From contig JACJID010000005.1 in the NCBI GenBank assembly GCA_014138725.1, forward strand, positions 558,001-622,000: 64,000 bases of DNA. The letters run 5' to 3'. The DNA comes from Kutzneria viridogrisea (lineage in GTDB: Bacteria > Actinomycetota > Actinomycetes > Mycobacteriales > Pseudonocardiaceae). This document shows positions 8,419 to 16,409 of this stretch, one piece after another; position 1 is the stretch's first letter, and every line of letters begins with the position of its first letter. The notes beneath the pieces are model-generated. The model was not told where the DNA came from and searched no databases. It saw only the letters and a program-made list of their open reading frames with translations. The position numbers and the translations under genes are program-made.

Positions 8419-9173
8419 GACTGCGCGCACCCCACCACCCCACCAGTCCCGCAGGCGGGAGCCGCGAGACGCGCACCGACGCGCCACCCGCACCCGACGC
8501 CCGCGTCCTCGCCTTGGACATCGGCCTGTTCGGTCACTACGGCTCCATCTCCTCGATGTTCTGGTACCAGAACGGTGGGCACCTGCACGCCCACGTCGCC
8601 GAGTTGCTGCCCGAGGACGCGACGCTGCTCGATCAGCTCGACATCCTCGAAGCACTGGCCGAGTCCTACGAGGAGTACTGGCGCATCGCCCCAGTCGTGG
8701 TCCTCGGGGTCACCGTGCTCTCCCCGATTGGCCGCCAGCAGGTCCGCGACCACCTGGGCTCCTGGCACAACCCGCCCTGGCGGCGGCGCCTGGTCACGGT
8801 CGGCGAGTACGCCTCCGAGCACACCGGCACCCGCGCGCTGACCTCGCGGAAGAAGTTGCGCGACCTCATCGCCCAGCGGCTGACCGACCACACCCTGACC
8901 GTGACCCGCGCCCAGCACGACGCGATCGCCCAGTACACCGGCCGCCGCGCCCAGCCCGGCCGGGGCACCGAGGAGGAGTGGCGCACCGACGAGGTCGACG
9001 CCCTCGCCCTCCCGGTGGCCTTGTCGTGCCTGGCCGCTCACTCGCTGCTGCCCCCGCCGCTGCCGACCGCGGTACAGCTCGCCCGCCAGCAGGACCGGGC
9101 CCACCGCGCAGCGCAACACCAGTTCGGCACCATCCCGTTTGACGGTGCTCGTTCCGGGCGGGTGCGCGGATGA
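8415..9173 (+). CDS. Terminase nuclease-like subunit, active site apparently incomplete
   Basis: The 252-residue protein follows the terminase ATPase with an ATGA overlap. It has the order of a terminase RNase H domain: VLALDIGLFGHYGSIS with the first Asp, then VVVLGVTVLSPIGRQQV where a second Asp would be expected but none is seen. RALTSRKKLRDLIAQRL follows, and TDEVDALALPVALSCLA replaces the usual HDDxxxAxALA. The fold seems kept but at least one metal ligand is missing. It could be a structural or regulatory subunit, with nuclease activity coming from the protein at 4735-5328. The first 35 residues are Pro-rich and disordered. The gene overlaps the portal gene by 4 nt. Confidence 0.65.
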   Translation: MRLRAPHHPTSPAGGSRETRTDAPPAPDARVLALDIGLFGHYGSISSMFWYQNGGHLHAHVAELLPEDATLLDQLDILEALAESYEEYWRIAPVVVLGVTVLSPIGRQQVRDHLGSWHNPPWRRRLVTVGEYASEHTGTRALTSRKKLRDLIAQRLTDHTLTVTRAQHDAIAQYTGRRAQPGRGTEEEWRTDEVDALALPVALSCLAAHSLLPPPLPTAVQLARQQDRAHRAAQHQFGTIPFDGARSGRVRG

Positions 9174-10795
9174 GCCCCGGCACGAAGCTGACTGCGCGGC
9201 TGACCCGGTGGCTCACGCCCACCAGCACCGCACCACGGGCGGCGGTGTGGAGGCCGCCGTCGTTGTCAGCCGCCGCGACCGCACCACCACCGGCGCTGAG
9301 CCCGGCACTGGCGCACTCCACACCGGTCACCCAGGAGTGGCAGGCACGGGCCTGGACCTACTACCGGCGCATCGGCGCGGCCCGTCAGGGCGTGGACTGG
9401 CTCGCCCACGGCCTGTCCCGCTGCCACCTCTACATCGGCGTGACCCAGCCCGACGGCGCAGGTGACCCCGTGCCCCTGCTCCGCGAACAGCCCGGCACCG
9501 CGCCGGGCACTCAGGTCGTGGCCGGGTTCGACCCGGCCATGCTCGACCTCGCTGGCGAGGTCCTCGCCGAGCTGTACGACGGGCCGGTCGGCCACGGCGA
9601 CGCGCTGCGTAAGCTGGCCCGCTGCCTGCTCGTGCCCGGCGAGTGCTGGCTCATCGGCTACCCCACGCCACCACCACCCGGCACACCACCCGCGACCCCA
9701 GACCTCGCCCCCAGCAAGGACATCGGCCACGGCACCTCGTGGACGGTGGCCTCCCGGCAGGAGTGGATGGTCACCGGGGAGGACGAGATCGCGGTCAAGC
9801 TGCCCCGCCACCCCGCCCGCGGCCCCGACGGCTGGGTCCAGCTTGGCCCTGGCCAGGCCGTGGCGATCCCGGTCTACCAGGAAGACCCCGAGGACGCGCT
9901 GCGCCCCACCTCCCGCTTCGAAGCGGTCATGCGGGATCTCGACGAACTCGACGGCCTGGCCAGCCGGGTCCTGGCCGACATCCGGTCCCGCCTGGTGTCC
10001 GCGGGCCTGGTGACCGTGCCGGAGTCCGCGATGCTCGCCACCCCCGGACACGCGGTCGGCGCTGGGGTGGACCCGTTGATCACCAGCCTGATCAGCGCCG
10101 CGGCGACTCCGATCCAGGACCAGGACAGCCCCGCCGCGCACATCCCGCTGGTGCTGCGTATCAGCGACGAGGCGATCTCCAGGTTGCAGCACCTGACGTT
10201 CGCCACCCCCTTCGACGACCAGCTGCCGGTCCTGCGCGAAGCCGCGTTGCGGGCGGTGGCCTGCGGTCTGGACATTCCCGCCAGCGTCGTCACCGGCATC
10301 AGCGACCTCAACCACTGGTCGGCGTGGGCAGTCAGCGACGAGGCGGTGGCCAGCCACCTCGGGCCGCTGGCCAGCCTGATCTGCTCCACGCTCACCCGCG
10401 AGATCCTCTGGCCCATCCTGCGCGCCAGCGGCTTCACCGACGTGGAACGGCTCGCGGTCTGGTGGAACGCCTCGGCGATCATCCTGCGCCCCGACCGCTC
10501 CGCCACCGCGCTGGACGCCAAGCGCCTCAACCTGATCAGCGACCGCGCCGCACGACGAGAGCTCGGCTTCTCCGAAGACGACGCCCCCACCCCGGCCGAA
10601 CTAGACCGCGCACACCAGCTCGCCCTGGCCCAGCAACACCTCGCCGCACCGCAGGCCGGCGCCGAACCGATCGACGACAGCGGCCTGAACGAGGACGGCG
10701 GGCAGCCCAACCCCGGCCACCGCCCAAACCCACCCAGCACCCCCACCGGGCAGCCAGCGAACCCACCGGCCGCCCCGGCTCGCGCCACCACCTGA
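9170..10795 (+). CDS. Phage portal-like protein
   Basis: The 541-residue protein is in the position and length range of portal proteins, after terminase genes. Typical features are a disordered N-terminus, the stretch WTYYRRIGAARQGVDWLAHG, a central block with DLDELDGLASRVLADIRSRL, and a C-terminal segment RLNLISDRAARRELGFSEDDAPTPAEL, as in many actinophage portals. The last 60 residues are Pro/Asn/Gly-rich and disordered. Portals form the ring through which a terminase moves DNA. No protease, scaffold or capsid gene follows; the next gene is a recombinase. Confidence 0.75.
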   Translation: MSPGTKLTARLTRWLTPTSTAPRAAVWRPPSLSAAATAPPPALSPALAHSTPVTQEWQARAWTYYRRIGAARQGVDWLAHGLSRCHLYIGVTQPDGAGDPVPLLREQPGTAPGTQVVAGFDPAMLDLAGEVLAELYDGPVGHGDALRKLARCLLVPGECWLIGYPTPPPPGTPPATPDLAPSKDIGHGTSWTVASRQEWMVTGEDEIAVKLPRHPARGPDGWVQLGPGQAVAIPVYQEDPEDALRPTSRFEAVMRDLDELDGLASRVLADIRSRLVSAGLVTVPESAMLATPGHAVGAGVDPLITSLISAAATPIQDQDSPAAHIPLVLRISDEAISRLQHLTFATPFDDQLPVLREAALRAVACGLDIPASVVTGISDLNHWSAWAVSDEAVASHLGPLASLICSTLTREILWPILRASGFTDVERLAVWWNASAIILRPDRSATALDAKRLNLISDRAARRELGFSEDDAPTPAELDRAHQLALAQQHLAAPQAGAEPIDDSGLNEDGGQPNPGHRPNPPSTPTGQPANPPAAPARATT

Positions 10796-10875
10796 CCACC
10801 CCGACGCACCCACCAGCCCGGCGACTTCCAGTGCCGTCAGCGTGCGGTGAATCACCGTTCACCCGAGAAAGTCCC

Positions 10876-12333
10876 GTGAATACTCCCGATTCCCAATTCA
10901 CACACCGCCGCCTAGCTGGCCTGATGCGGCTTTCATCCAACCTGGAACTACCGTCCAACGCGGACTGGCTCGAACCACCCGAACACACCCTGCAGGCCCC
11001 CACAGCGACCGACAACGCCCTGCTCGTCGAGATGGTCGAGGGCTTCGTCCTCGAGTTCCACGCGGCGGGCGGCAGCACCAGCGACACCTACTGCTCGGCA
11101 CTGCGCATCTACCTGCCCTGGTGCGCGGACAACGGCATCGACCCGCTGCTGATCACCCGCAGGCACGCCTCGAAGTTCTCCGCGTGGCTGGCCACCACCC
11201 GCTCGCCCAGCACACACCAGATCCGCTCCGCCTCACGCCGCGCCGGGATCCTGTCGGCCTGCTCCTCGTTCCTCGAGTACGTGATCGACAACGGGGCCCG
11301 CCCGGAATGGGCACGCAACCCGTTCACCCGCTTGAAGCGGCCCACGGTCGACCGGTCAGCAGCCAGCGGCATGCGGCTAACCGTGAGCACCGCCAACCAG
11401 CTCGTACTCGGTGCACGTGCGGACCGGCTCCTGGGTGGCGTGCTGGGCAAGCTGCTGCTGGCGACGCAGGCTCGGATGGGGATCCGGCCGGGTGATGTGT
11501 GCAGCCTCAACCTGAGTGGCGCAGCCGATGACGGGTGCGGAGGGTACGAGTTGCGTGTGCCGGTCAAGGGCGGCAAGTCCGTGACGCGGTGGCTGCCACC
11601 CGACCTCGCATCGGACTTCTACACCTACCTGAAGCTGCGCTCTGAGCCGGTAGAACGGGAGAAGCCGGACCCGCGCGGGCCGGACCCGCTGTTCGTGCAC
11701 CCGGTCCGCCACAGCAGATTGAGCACCGACGACCTGCTGCGGCTACTGCGCCGCTCCGCCGCTCGCGCCGGGATCCTGGACCCCGATGCGTTGACCTGCC
11801 GCATGTTCCGGCCGTTCTTCAACACCTTGGCCAAGGCGCAGGGCGCTGCGTTGGAGGACCGGAAGGTCGCTCTGGGCCACGCCAGGGCGAGCACGACGGA
11901 GCGCTACGACCGCACCGTCTGGGCCCGCGAGCACGATCCGGCCATCGCGGTGGCCGCCGCGTTCGACGGCTACCCCGCAGAAGCGCGAATCGCGCCACTG
12001 CTCGACCAGCAGTGGGCACCGCCCCCGGTGGAGCGGGGCTGCGACTGCACCCCGCGCTGGCCCGAGCTGTTCGTCGACCTGAGCCCGGTGGGCGTCGACC
12101 AGACCGCGGTCGCGGTGATCACCGAGGAACCCGAGCCCGGAACGCACGCCCTGACGCCGTACTGCCGGCGGTGTCGCACCGCCTATCCGGGGCCGTTCCG
12201 CGTCGTGCGGGTGCTCGACGACCTCGGCGAGGTACTGCTCGGGCAGGTGCGCGCGGAACTGGCGGAGGTGGCCCTGTACCCCGAAGCGGTACGGCGCCGG
12301 AGCGAGCGACGGCGGGGTGCGGCGGACTGGTGA
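10876..12333 (+). CDS. Tyrosine recombinase with C-terminal Cys cluster
   Basis: GTG 10876 begins the 485-residue protein (MNTPDSQFTH...); a weak GAGAAAG precedes it. The core-binding domain is at about 40-165, the catalytic domain at about 170-355. Catalytic residues seen are Arg in TQARMGIRPGDV, Lys in VPVKGGKSV, Arg in RMFRPFFNTLA, His in LGHARASTTERY and the Tyr nucleophile in ERYDRT. The box usually written HxxR is RxxR here. After the domain comes a 120-residue tail with CDC and CRRC, a possible zinc ribbon not usual in integrases. It may act in element recombination or resolution rather than integration, since another integrase lies at 21.6-22.6 kb. Confidence 0.75.
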   Translation: MNTPDSQFTHRRLAGLMRLSSNLELPSNADWLEPPEHTLQAPTATDNALLVEMVEGFVLEFHAAGGSTSDTYCSALRIYLPWCADNGIDPLLITRRHASKFSAWLATTRSPSTHQIRSASRRAGILSACSSFLEYVIDNGARPEWARNPFTRLKRPTVDRSAASGMRLTVSTANQLVLGARADRLLGGVLGKLLLATQARMGIRPGDVCSLNLSGAADDGCGGYELRVPVKGGKSVTRWLPPDLASDFYTYLKLRSEPVEREKPDPRGPDPLFVHPVRHSRLSTDDLLRLLRRSAARAGILDPDALTCRMFRPFFNTLAKAQGAALEDRKVALGHARASTTERYDRTVWAREHDPAIAVAAAFDGYPAEARIAPLLDQQWAPPPVERGCDCTPRWPELFVDLSPVGVDQTAVAVITEEPEPGTHALTPYCRRCRTAYPGPFRVVRVLDDLGEVLLGQVRAELAEVALYPEAVRRRSERRRGAADW

Positions 12334-12440
12334 GCAGTAGCGACGTGATACCGGTATTGGGGCTTGTTGGCCCGTGGAATGCGCCGATGAAATCACACGT
12401 TCTCGCGCCGTTAACAATTTCGCGCCAGTGTCCCGATGGA

Positions 12441-12455
12441 TAGAATTGAGGTATC
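12441..12455 (+). promoter_or_regulatory. Putative promoter P2
   Basis: TAGAATTGAGGTATC matches P1 and P4 over 15 nt and lies in an AT-rich stretch 45 nt before the 65-residue gene. Further upstream, ACGTTCTCGC at 12397-12406 is also found upstream of P4 (15750-15759). Confidence 0.4.
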
Positions 12456-12499
12456 AAGATTTTCGCTCTATCTAACTGGATTGAGCGGCAGGGAATGTG

Positions 12500-12697
12500 A
12501 TGAAAGCTGCCGAGATTCGGGAACTCGCTGAGAAATTCGGGGACCGTGAAGCGGTCGTGAGCACCACCTTTGGCGGCGTCCACTATGCGCTGGCATTCGG
12601 AGTCGTGGCAAGCGGTCGGCTCACGGTCGACGCACCCAGGGTGCGCGGTCAGGCGTTCGGCCCTGAGTTTGTGGTTCCCATCGAGCCTGCGAGTTGA
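12500..12697 (+). CDS. Unknown small protein (65 aa), single gene behind promoter P2
   Basis: ATG 12500 has AGGGA 5 nt upstream. The protein starts with a short charged helix (MKAAEIRELAEKFGDREAVV) and continues with beta-forming residues. It is monocistronic as far as I can see, because the next gene is on the opposite strand. No known domain was recognised. Confidence 0.55.
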   Translation: MKAAEIRELAEKFGDREAVVSTTFGGVHYALAFGVVASGRLTVDAPRVRGQAFGPEFVVPIEPAS

Positions 12698-12879
12698 ACT
12701 TCGGCTCTGCGTGAGGAGGTGCGGCACCGGTCGGTGAAGCACCTGATCGGATACGCGATCGGATTGTGTCAGGGAGCCGCCGAAGAATTCGCCAAAAATG
12801 CGGCACATGTGCCCCTGGCCTGTGCGAATTCGGTCGCTCGCAACGCGTTGTGGGGAGAGTCAGGTCGAGTGGTCGCGAG

Positions 12880-13287
12880 CTAGCGTGGAGAGGTGCGGTC
12901 TCCAGGGCGCCGCGGATACACCGCGTCGGCCGGGACGGTGTGCTGCATGCGGAGTGCGCCGACTCCGGTGGGCCCCATCATCAGGTAGGAGACGTAGCCC
13001 AGCCACTGGCCGTCCCGCGTTCGCAGCCAGGCGTGGAGGTGCCCGCGCACAGTCTGGTCCATCGCCATCCCGTGCTGCCGAACCAGCAGGGACGGCGGCT
13101 CGCGTCGACCGTGGTCGCGGACTGCTCGCCAGACGAACGGGAGGCGTACCCATACCGGTCGCCCCTCGTTGGGAAAGCGCCTCCCCAGGGCACGGTCAAC
13201 CCGATCGCCTTCCTCGAACATGTGTGCGAGTCTTGCCTGCTCATGGGCTGATCGCAAGCGGCAGGGGTGCCACGTGACCGCCGGCAC
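12880..13287 (-). CDS. Unknown protein (up to 135 aa)
   Basis: GTG 13287 is the longest start; ATG 13221 (MFEEGDRVDRALGRRF) is a possible shorter one, and neither has a strong ribosome-binding site. The sequence after residue 40 (WVRLPFVWRAVRDHG..., GHLHAWLRTRDGQWLGYVSY) looks like a real small beta-rich domain with many Arg and Trp. I cannot name a family. Overlapping frames on the other strand lack starts and are less likely. Confidence 0.5.
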   Translation of the reverse strand: MPAVTWHPCRLRSAHEQARLAHMFEEGDRVDRALGRRFPNEGRPVWVRLPFVWRAVRDHGRREPPSLLVRQHGMAMDQTVRGHLHAWLRTRDGQWLGYVSYLMMGPTGVGALRMQHTVPADAVYPRRPGDRTSPR

Positions 13288-13474
13288 GTCCTGCTAGGTG
13301 CGGGATTGTGGCGCGTGGTCGCTGCCTTGGTGGCCTACGCAGCCTGTCGACTGACGCGCCACCTGCGGGATCGGGCCCAATGGCGTGCTCCTGCGATCCG
13401 GTCGGGCAATCGCCAACTCGCCACATGTGACCCGCTCCATGGCCATTCCCTATTGTTTGTCGCGACACATTCAA

Positions 13475-13489
13475 TAGAATTGATGCAGA
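13475..13489 (+). promoter_or_regulatory. Putative promoter P3
   Basis: TAGAATTGATGCAGA shares the -10-like TAGAAT and following bases with P2, though the 3' half diverges. TTGTTT lies 16 nt upstream as a possible -35. It lies 87 nt before the five-gene operon starting at 13567. Confidence 0.4.
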
Positions 13490-13566
13490 TCACATTAACT
13501 CCATTCGAATGGGCGGCGTTGACGCCTGTCCATTCACCTTGCCGTGACCCCGTGAAAGGAGTGGCC

Positions 13567-14055
13567 GTGAATTACGCTGGTCCCAACATTAGCAGTATCG
13601 TTATGGGCCGAGACCTGGTCAGGGTCGACGCGGACGGCCTGCCGCTGCTCGACCTGAAGTACATCGACTGCTCGTGGGTCTTGCCGTTCCCGATCCTGCC
13701 GTCGGGAAAACAGCTGTTCACCGCGCCCGGCCATGCTGTGGACGCGATCCGGCACGACGCGAGCTCGCTGTCGTACAAGCGGTTCTGTCAGCACTACCCG
13801 GCCTTCGTACCGGTGCGGGAAGCGCGGGTGCACACCTTCCAGTTCAGGTTGTACCGCGTCGCGAACGGAGTGGAGCAGCCGATCGCGGTCGTCAACAAGG
13901 ACGACCGGACCGACCGGTGGTACGTCACCCACCACAACCTGGACTTGCAGCACCACGTCTCGGCGCCGCGGTACGGCTGGAACAGCGAGGCTGGCGCCTT
14001 CGACTACGTCCGGAGCCACGTCCCCGAGTTCACCGCCGTGGTAGAGCCATTGTGA
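13567..14055 (+). CDS. Unknown protein (162 aa), first of a three-gene coupled set
   Basis: GTG 13567 has AAAGGAG 5 nt upstream; GTG 13561 overlaps that site and is rejected. The protein has many aromatic residues and alternating beta patterns (KYIDCSWVLPFPILPSGKQLF, DRWYVTHHNLDLQHH). No domain is recognised. Its stop overlaps the next start (GTGA), and that gene again overlaps the one after, so the three are translationally coupled. Confidence 0.65.
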   Translation: MNYAGPNISSIVMGRDLVRVDADGLPLLDLKYIDCSWVLPFPILPSGKQLFTAPGHAVDAIRHDASSLSYKRFCQHYPAFVPVREARVHTFQFRLYRVANGVEQPIAVVNKDDRTDRWYVTHHNLDLQHHVSAPRYGWNSEAGAFDYVRSHVPEFTAVVEPL

Positions 14056-14429
14056 CCGCGCCGAGCGAGACTGTCCCGGTGCCGCCGCCGGTGGTCTACG
14101 CCCACGAGCCCCCCGGCGGGGACCTGCCGGTCGGCTCGCTGATCTACCGGTACACCGAGCACGAGAGCGTTGACGAGTACGGCGAACCGACCGGCGACAC
14201 CTGGTCGGCAGCCCTGACCGTTCGCACCTGCGCACCGTGCTGCGGACGCAGGGTCCGAGTGCCCGAGGTTCCGGAGCACTACGCCGTCTACGAGGTGGTG
14301 TGCTGCCGGGACCGGCTGCTGTACGACCTCGTGCTGCGCGATAGCGGCTGCCGGGACTACTGGGCCGTGTTCACCGTGACCGCGACCGACGTGCTGGTGG
14401 CCACCCATCGCGGCGGGGGCAGCTCGTGA
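14052..14429 (+). CDS. Unknown Cys-rich small protein (125 aa)
   Basis: The start GTG 14052 overlaps the upstream stop. The protein has a Pro-rich start and a central region with CAPCC, then CC and C further on, which could form a metal-binding site. Its tail (YWAVFTVTATDVLVATHRG) is beta-rich. It belongs to the coupled set 13567-14659 and I know no family for it. Confidence 0.6.
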   Translation: MTAPSETVPVPPPVVYAHEPPGGDLPVGSLIYRYTEHESVDEYGEPTGDTWSAALTVRTCAPCCGRRVRVPEVPEHYAVYEVVCCRDRLLYDLVLRDSGCRDYWAVFTVTATDVLVATHRGGGSS

Positions 14430-14659
14430 GCGCGCGAGTTCACCGCCACGGTGCGGCCGCCGCGCGGGAACTGCTGCTGTCGGCCTGTGCCGACCTTCGC
14501 CAGATGCGGTCACCCGCACTGTTCGTCCTCGCCATCCGGGTCGACCAGCGCCCCACTGAGCTCATCGGGGCCGCCGAGGCAGGGCCCCCGCTGCGGCGCT
14601 CCGGCGAACGGATTGCCCGCGCGCTGCTGGAACAGACCCACCAGAGCGGCGAGCTGTAG
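14426..14659 (+). CDS. Unknown small protein (77 aa)
   Basis: GTG 14426 overlaps the preceding stop by 4 nt. The protein is basic at the N-terminus and mostly helical (AAARELLLSACADLRQM). No motif is recognised. It closes the coupled run of three genes; the next gene has its own start 50 nt away. Confidence 0.55.
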   Translation: MSARVHRHGAAAARELLLSACADLRQMRSPALFVLAIRVDQRPTELIGAAEAGPPLRRSGERIARALLEQTHQSGEL

Positions 14660-14708
14660 CGCCCCGCCCAACCGACCACGAACCTTCCTCACTCCTAGAA
14701 AGTGAACA

Positions 14709-15404
14709 ATGTTCAACTCTGTTGCTGCTGACACAGCCCGACGCGAGACCACCAGCACCGTCACCCTCGCCCAGGCCCGCGCCTTGGCCATCGCGCTGAC
14801 CGCGTCCTGGGGCCCGCTGCACCAGGTGGTGCCCAGCACCACGGCCGAGCTCGTCGGCGACGAGACTCCGCGGCCGCGCCTCGGGCAGATCCGGGTCAGC
14901 GAGGCCGCCGCACTCCAGCGCGCCCTGCGCGACGAGGAGCCGATGCACACGGCGTTCCGCCGGGCGGGCGTGCGGATCGTGGACCCGCCAGACCTCAGCG
15001 AGCAGCGGGACCGCGTCGAGCACGCCCAGTCCTACGCCTGGGACTGCCTGCCCCGCTGCATCGCCTCCGTGGTGGGCCAGGCCCTGGAGCTGGGGGACCA
15101 CCTCCTCCCGACCCCGTTGCAGGTGGCCCTGGCCACCGAGGTGTTCGCCGCGCGCGGTCGACTCGCGCTGAACCTGGCGCCGAGCCGGGACGCGGTGATC
15201 GAACAGCTTCTCCTCGATCTCAACGCGCTGCCCGACACTCAGGCAGGGACCTGCTGGTACGTGCAGCCGACCCTGATGGCACCGAGCGCGCGAGAACGGG
15301 GCCACCTGGAGAGGTACGAGGTGCTGCTACTCAGCGACGAGCGGGCGGCGGCACTGGGCCTGGTCGACGAGCTCGACACCACCGAGCCGGGGAGCCCCCG
15401 GTGA
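14709..15404 (+). CDS. Unknown protein (231 aa)
   Basis: ATG 14709 is preceded by AGAAAG, a weak ribosome-binding site. The protein is mostly helical with one beta-like segment near the end (TCWYVQPTLMAPS...YEVLLLSDE). No catalytic motif or membrane segment was found. Its end overlaps the next start (GTGA at 15401-15404). Confidence 0.6.
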   Translation: MFNSVAADTARRETTSTVTLAQARALAIALTASWGPLHQVVPSTTAELVGDETPRPRLGQIRVSEAAALQRALRDEEPMHTAFRRAGVRIVDPPDLSEQRDRVEHAQSYAWDCLPRCIASVVGQALELGDHLLPTPLQVALATEVFAARGRLALNLAPSRDAVIEQLLLDLNALPDTQAGTCWYVQPTLMAPSARERGHLERYEVLLLSDERAAALGLVDELDTTEPGSPR

Positions 15405-15700
15405 AGCGCGTCGGCCGGGCCCAGCATGGGTCGGTGCCCTGCACTGTGTTCAGCGATGCGACCTACGGCGACGTGCAGCGCGGTGACCTGATCTTCTGGC
15501 GGCCACTGGGCTGGACGACCGTGCGCTACCTGCGCCACCGCACCGACGGAAACAAGGTGCAGCTCACGTTCGGCCTGTGGCACTGGCCGATCAAGCTCAC
15601 CTCCGAGGACCTACCCGCCACCACGCTGGTGGAGCAGAGCGGCTGGCTGTGGCGCCCACTGCCCACCCTGCCCAACCACATGCCGCACCGGACCGACTAA
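15401..15700 (+). CDS. Unknown small protein (99 aa)
   Basis: GTG 15401 overlaps the previous stop. The protein is rich in Trp, His and beta-forming residues (GDLIFWRPLGWTTVRYL, LTFGLWHWPIKL) and may be a small beta barrel. No family is known to me. It ends the operon; about 100 nt of AT-rich DNA with promoter P4 follow. Confidence 0.55.
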   Translation: MKRVGRAQHGSVPCTVFSDATYGDVQRGDLIFWRPLGWTTVRYLRHRTDGNKVQLTFGLWHWPIKLTSEDLPATTLVEQSGWLWRPLPTLPNHMPHRTD

Positions 15701-15797
15701 CCGCCCGACCTCGCCATCGCACATAAAGCGTCGCCCGCATCACGGAAATACGTTCTCGCAAGCATTAAATATCGACTTTGTAGCGCCGTAAAAATGC

Positions 15798-15812
15798 TAG
15801 GATGAATGTATC
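15798..15812 (+). promoter_or_regulatory. Putative promoter P4
   Basis: TAGGATGAATGTATC fits the element's shared 15-nt pattern, with ACGTTCTCGC 48 nt upstream as in P2 (44 nt there). The surrounding 80 bases are clearly more AT-rich than the genes. Confidence 0.4.
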
Positions 15813-15848
15813 GAAAGAAATCCCCTTCTCTTCCGATTGGAATACGGC

Positions 15849-16409
15849 GTGAATCCTGCTCACGGCACCCTTGTGCCCGTACAGCACCTGCTCAACCACT
15901 ACCTCAACGCCGCCCGCACGGCGAACCCCAGGCTGCGCGTGCGGGACCTCACCGCCGTCACCGTCGAGTGCGAAGCGCCCTACGCCAAGGAGAAGCGGCT
16001 GCTGCTGTCCAGCATCGCCCACCAGCACAACGTGCTGTCCATCGGAATCCCGCGGGGCGAGAACGGGAACTACCGCGCCGGATACGACGTCGACCTCATC
16101 GGATTCAGCTCCCTGGTCCGCCGCACCCGCGAGGCCTACGGCCGGGCCAGCGCGCATGCGGTGACCGCGATGCTCGACACGCCATGCCCGCACGACGAGG
16201 ACCTGGGCACCTTCCGCTCGTCCTTCCTGCTCGGCTACCGGCTTGGCCTGACCGACCGCGACCTGACCCGCGAAGAGGTTCAGGCCGAGGTCTCCGGCCC
16301 GCACCCGACCGACCGGGGCGTGACCATGCGCAGCACCGGCTCCGGCGCCTGGGCCGGATACCGCGCCGCCCGCGACCGGGCAGTCGCTCCTGCCCTGACG
16401 GCGGCGTGA
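15849..16409 (+). CDS. DUF2786/DUF7168-related protein (C-terminal part only)
   Basis: GTG 15849 is taken as start; TTG 15837 is possible and no strong ribosome-binding site is seen. The 186-residue protein has APYAKEKRLLLSSIAHQHNVLSIGI (about 50-74) and LGTFRSSFLLGYRLGL (about 120-135). These match the second domain of DUF2786 proteins, like the gene at 18590, but here the first, DUF2786 proper, is missing. The function of this family is unknown; such genes are frequent in actinobacterial phages and mobile elements. Confidence 0.6.
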   Translation: MNPAHGTLVPVQHLLNHYLNAARTANPRLRVRDLTAVTVECEAPYAKEKRLLLSSIAHQHNVLSIGIPRGENGNYRAGYDVDLIGFSSLVRRTREAYGRASAHAVTAMLDTPCPHDEDLGTFRSSFLLGYRLGLTDRDLTREEVQAEVSGPHPTDRGVTMRSTGSGAWAGYRAARDRAVAPALTAA

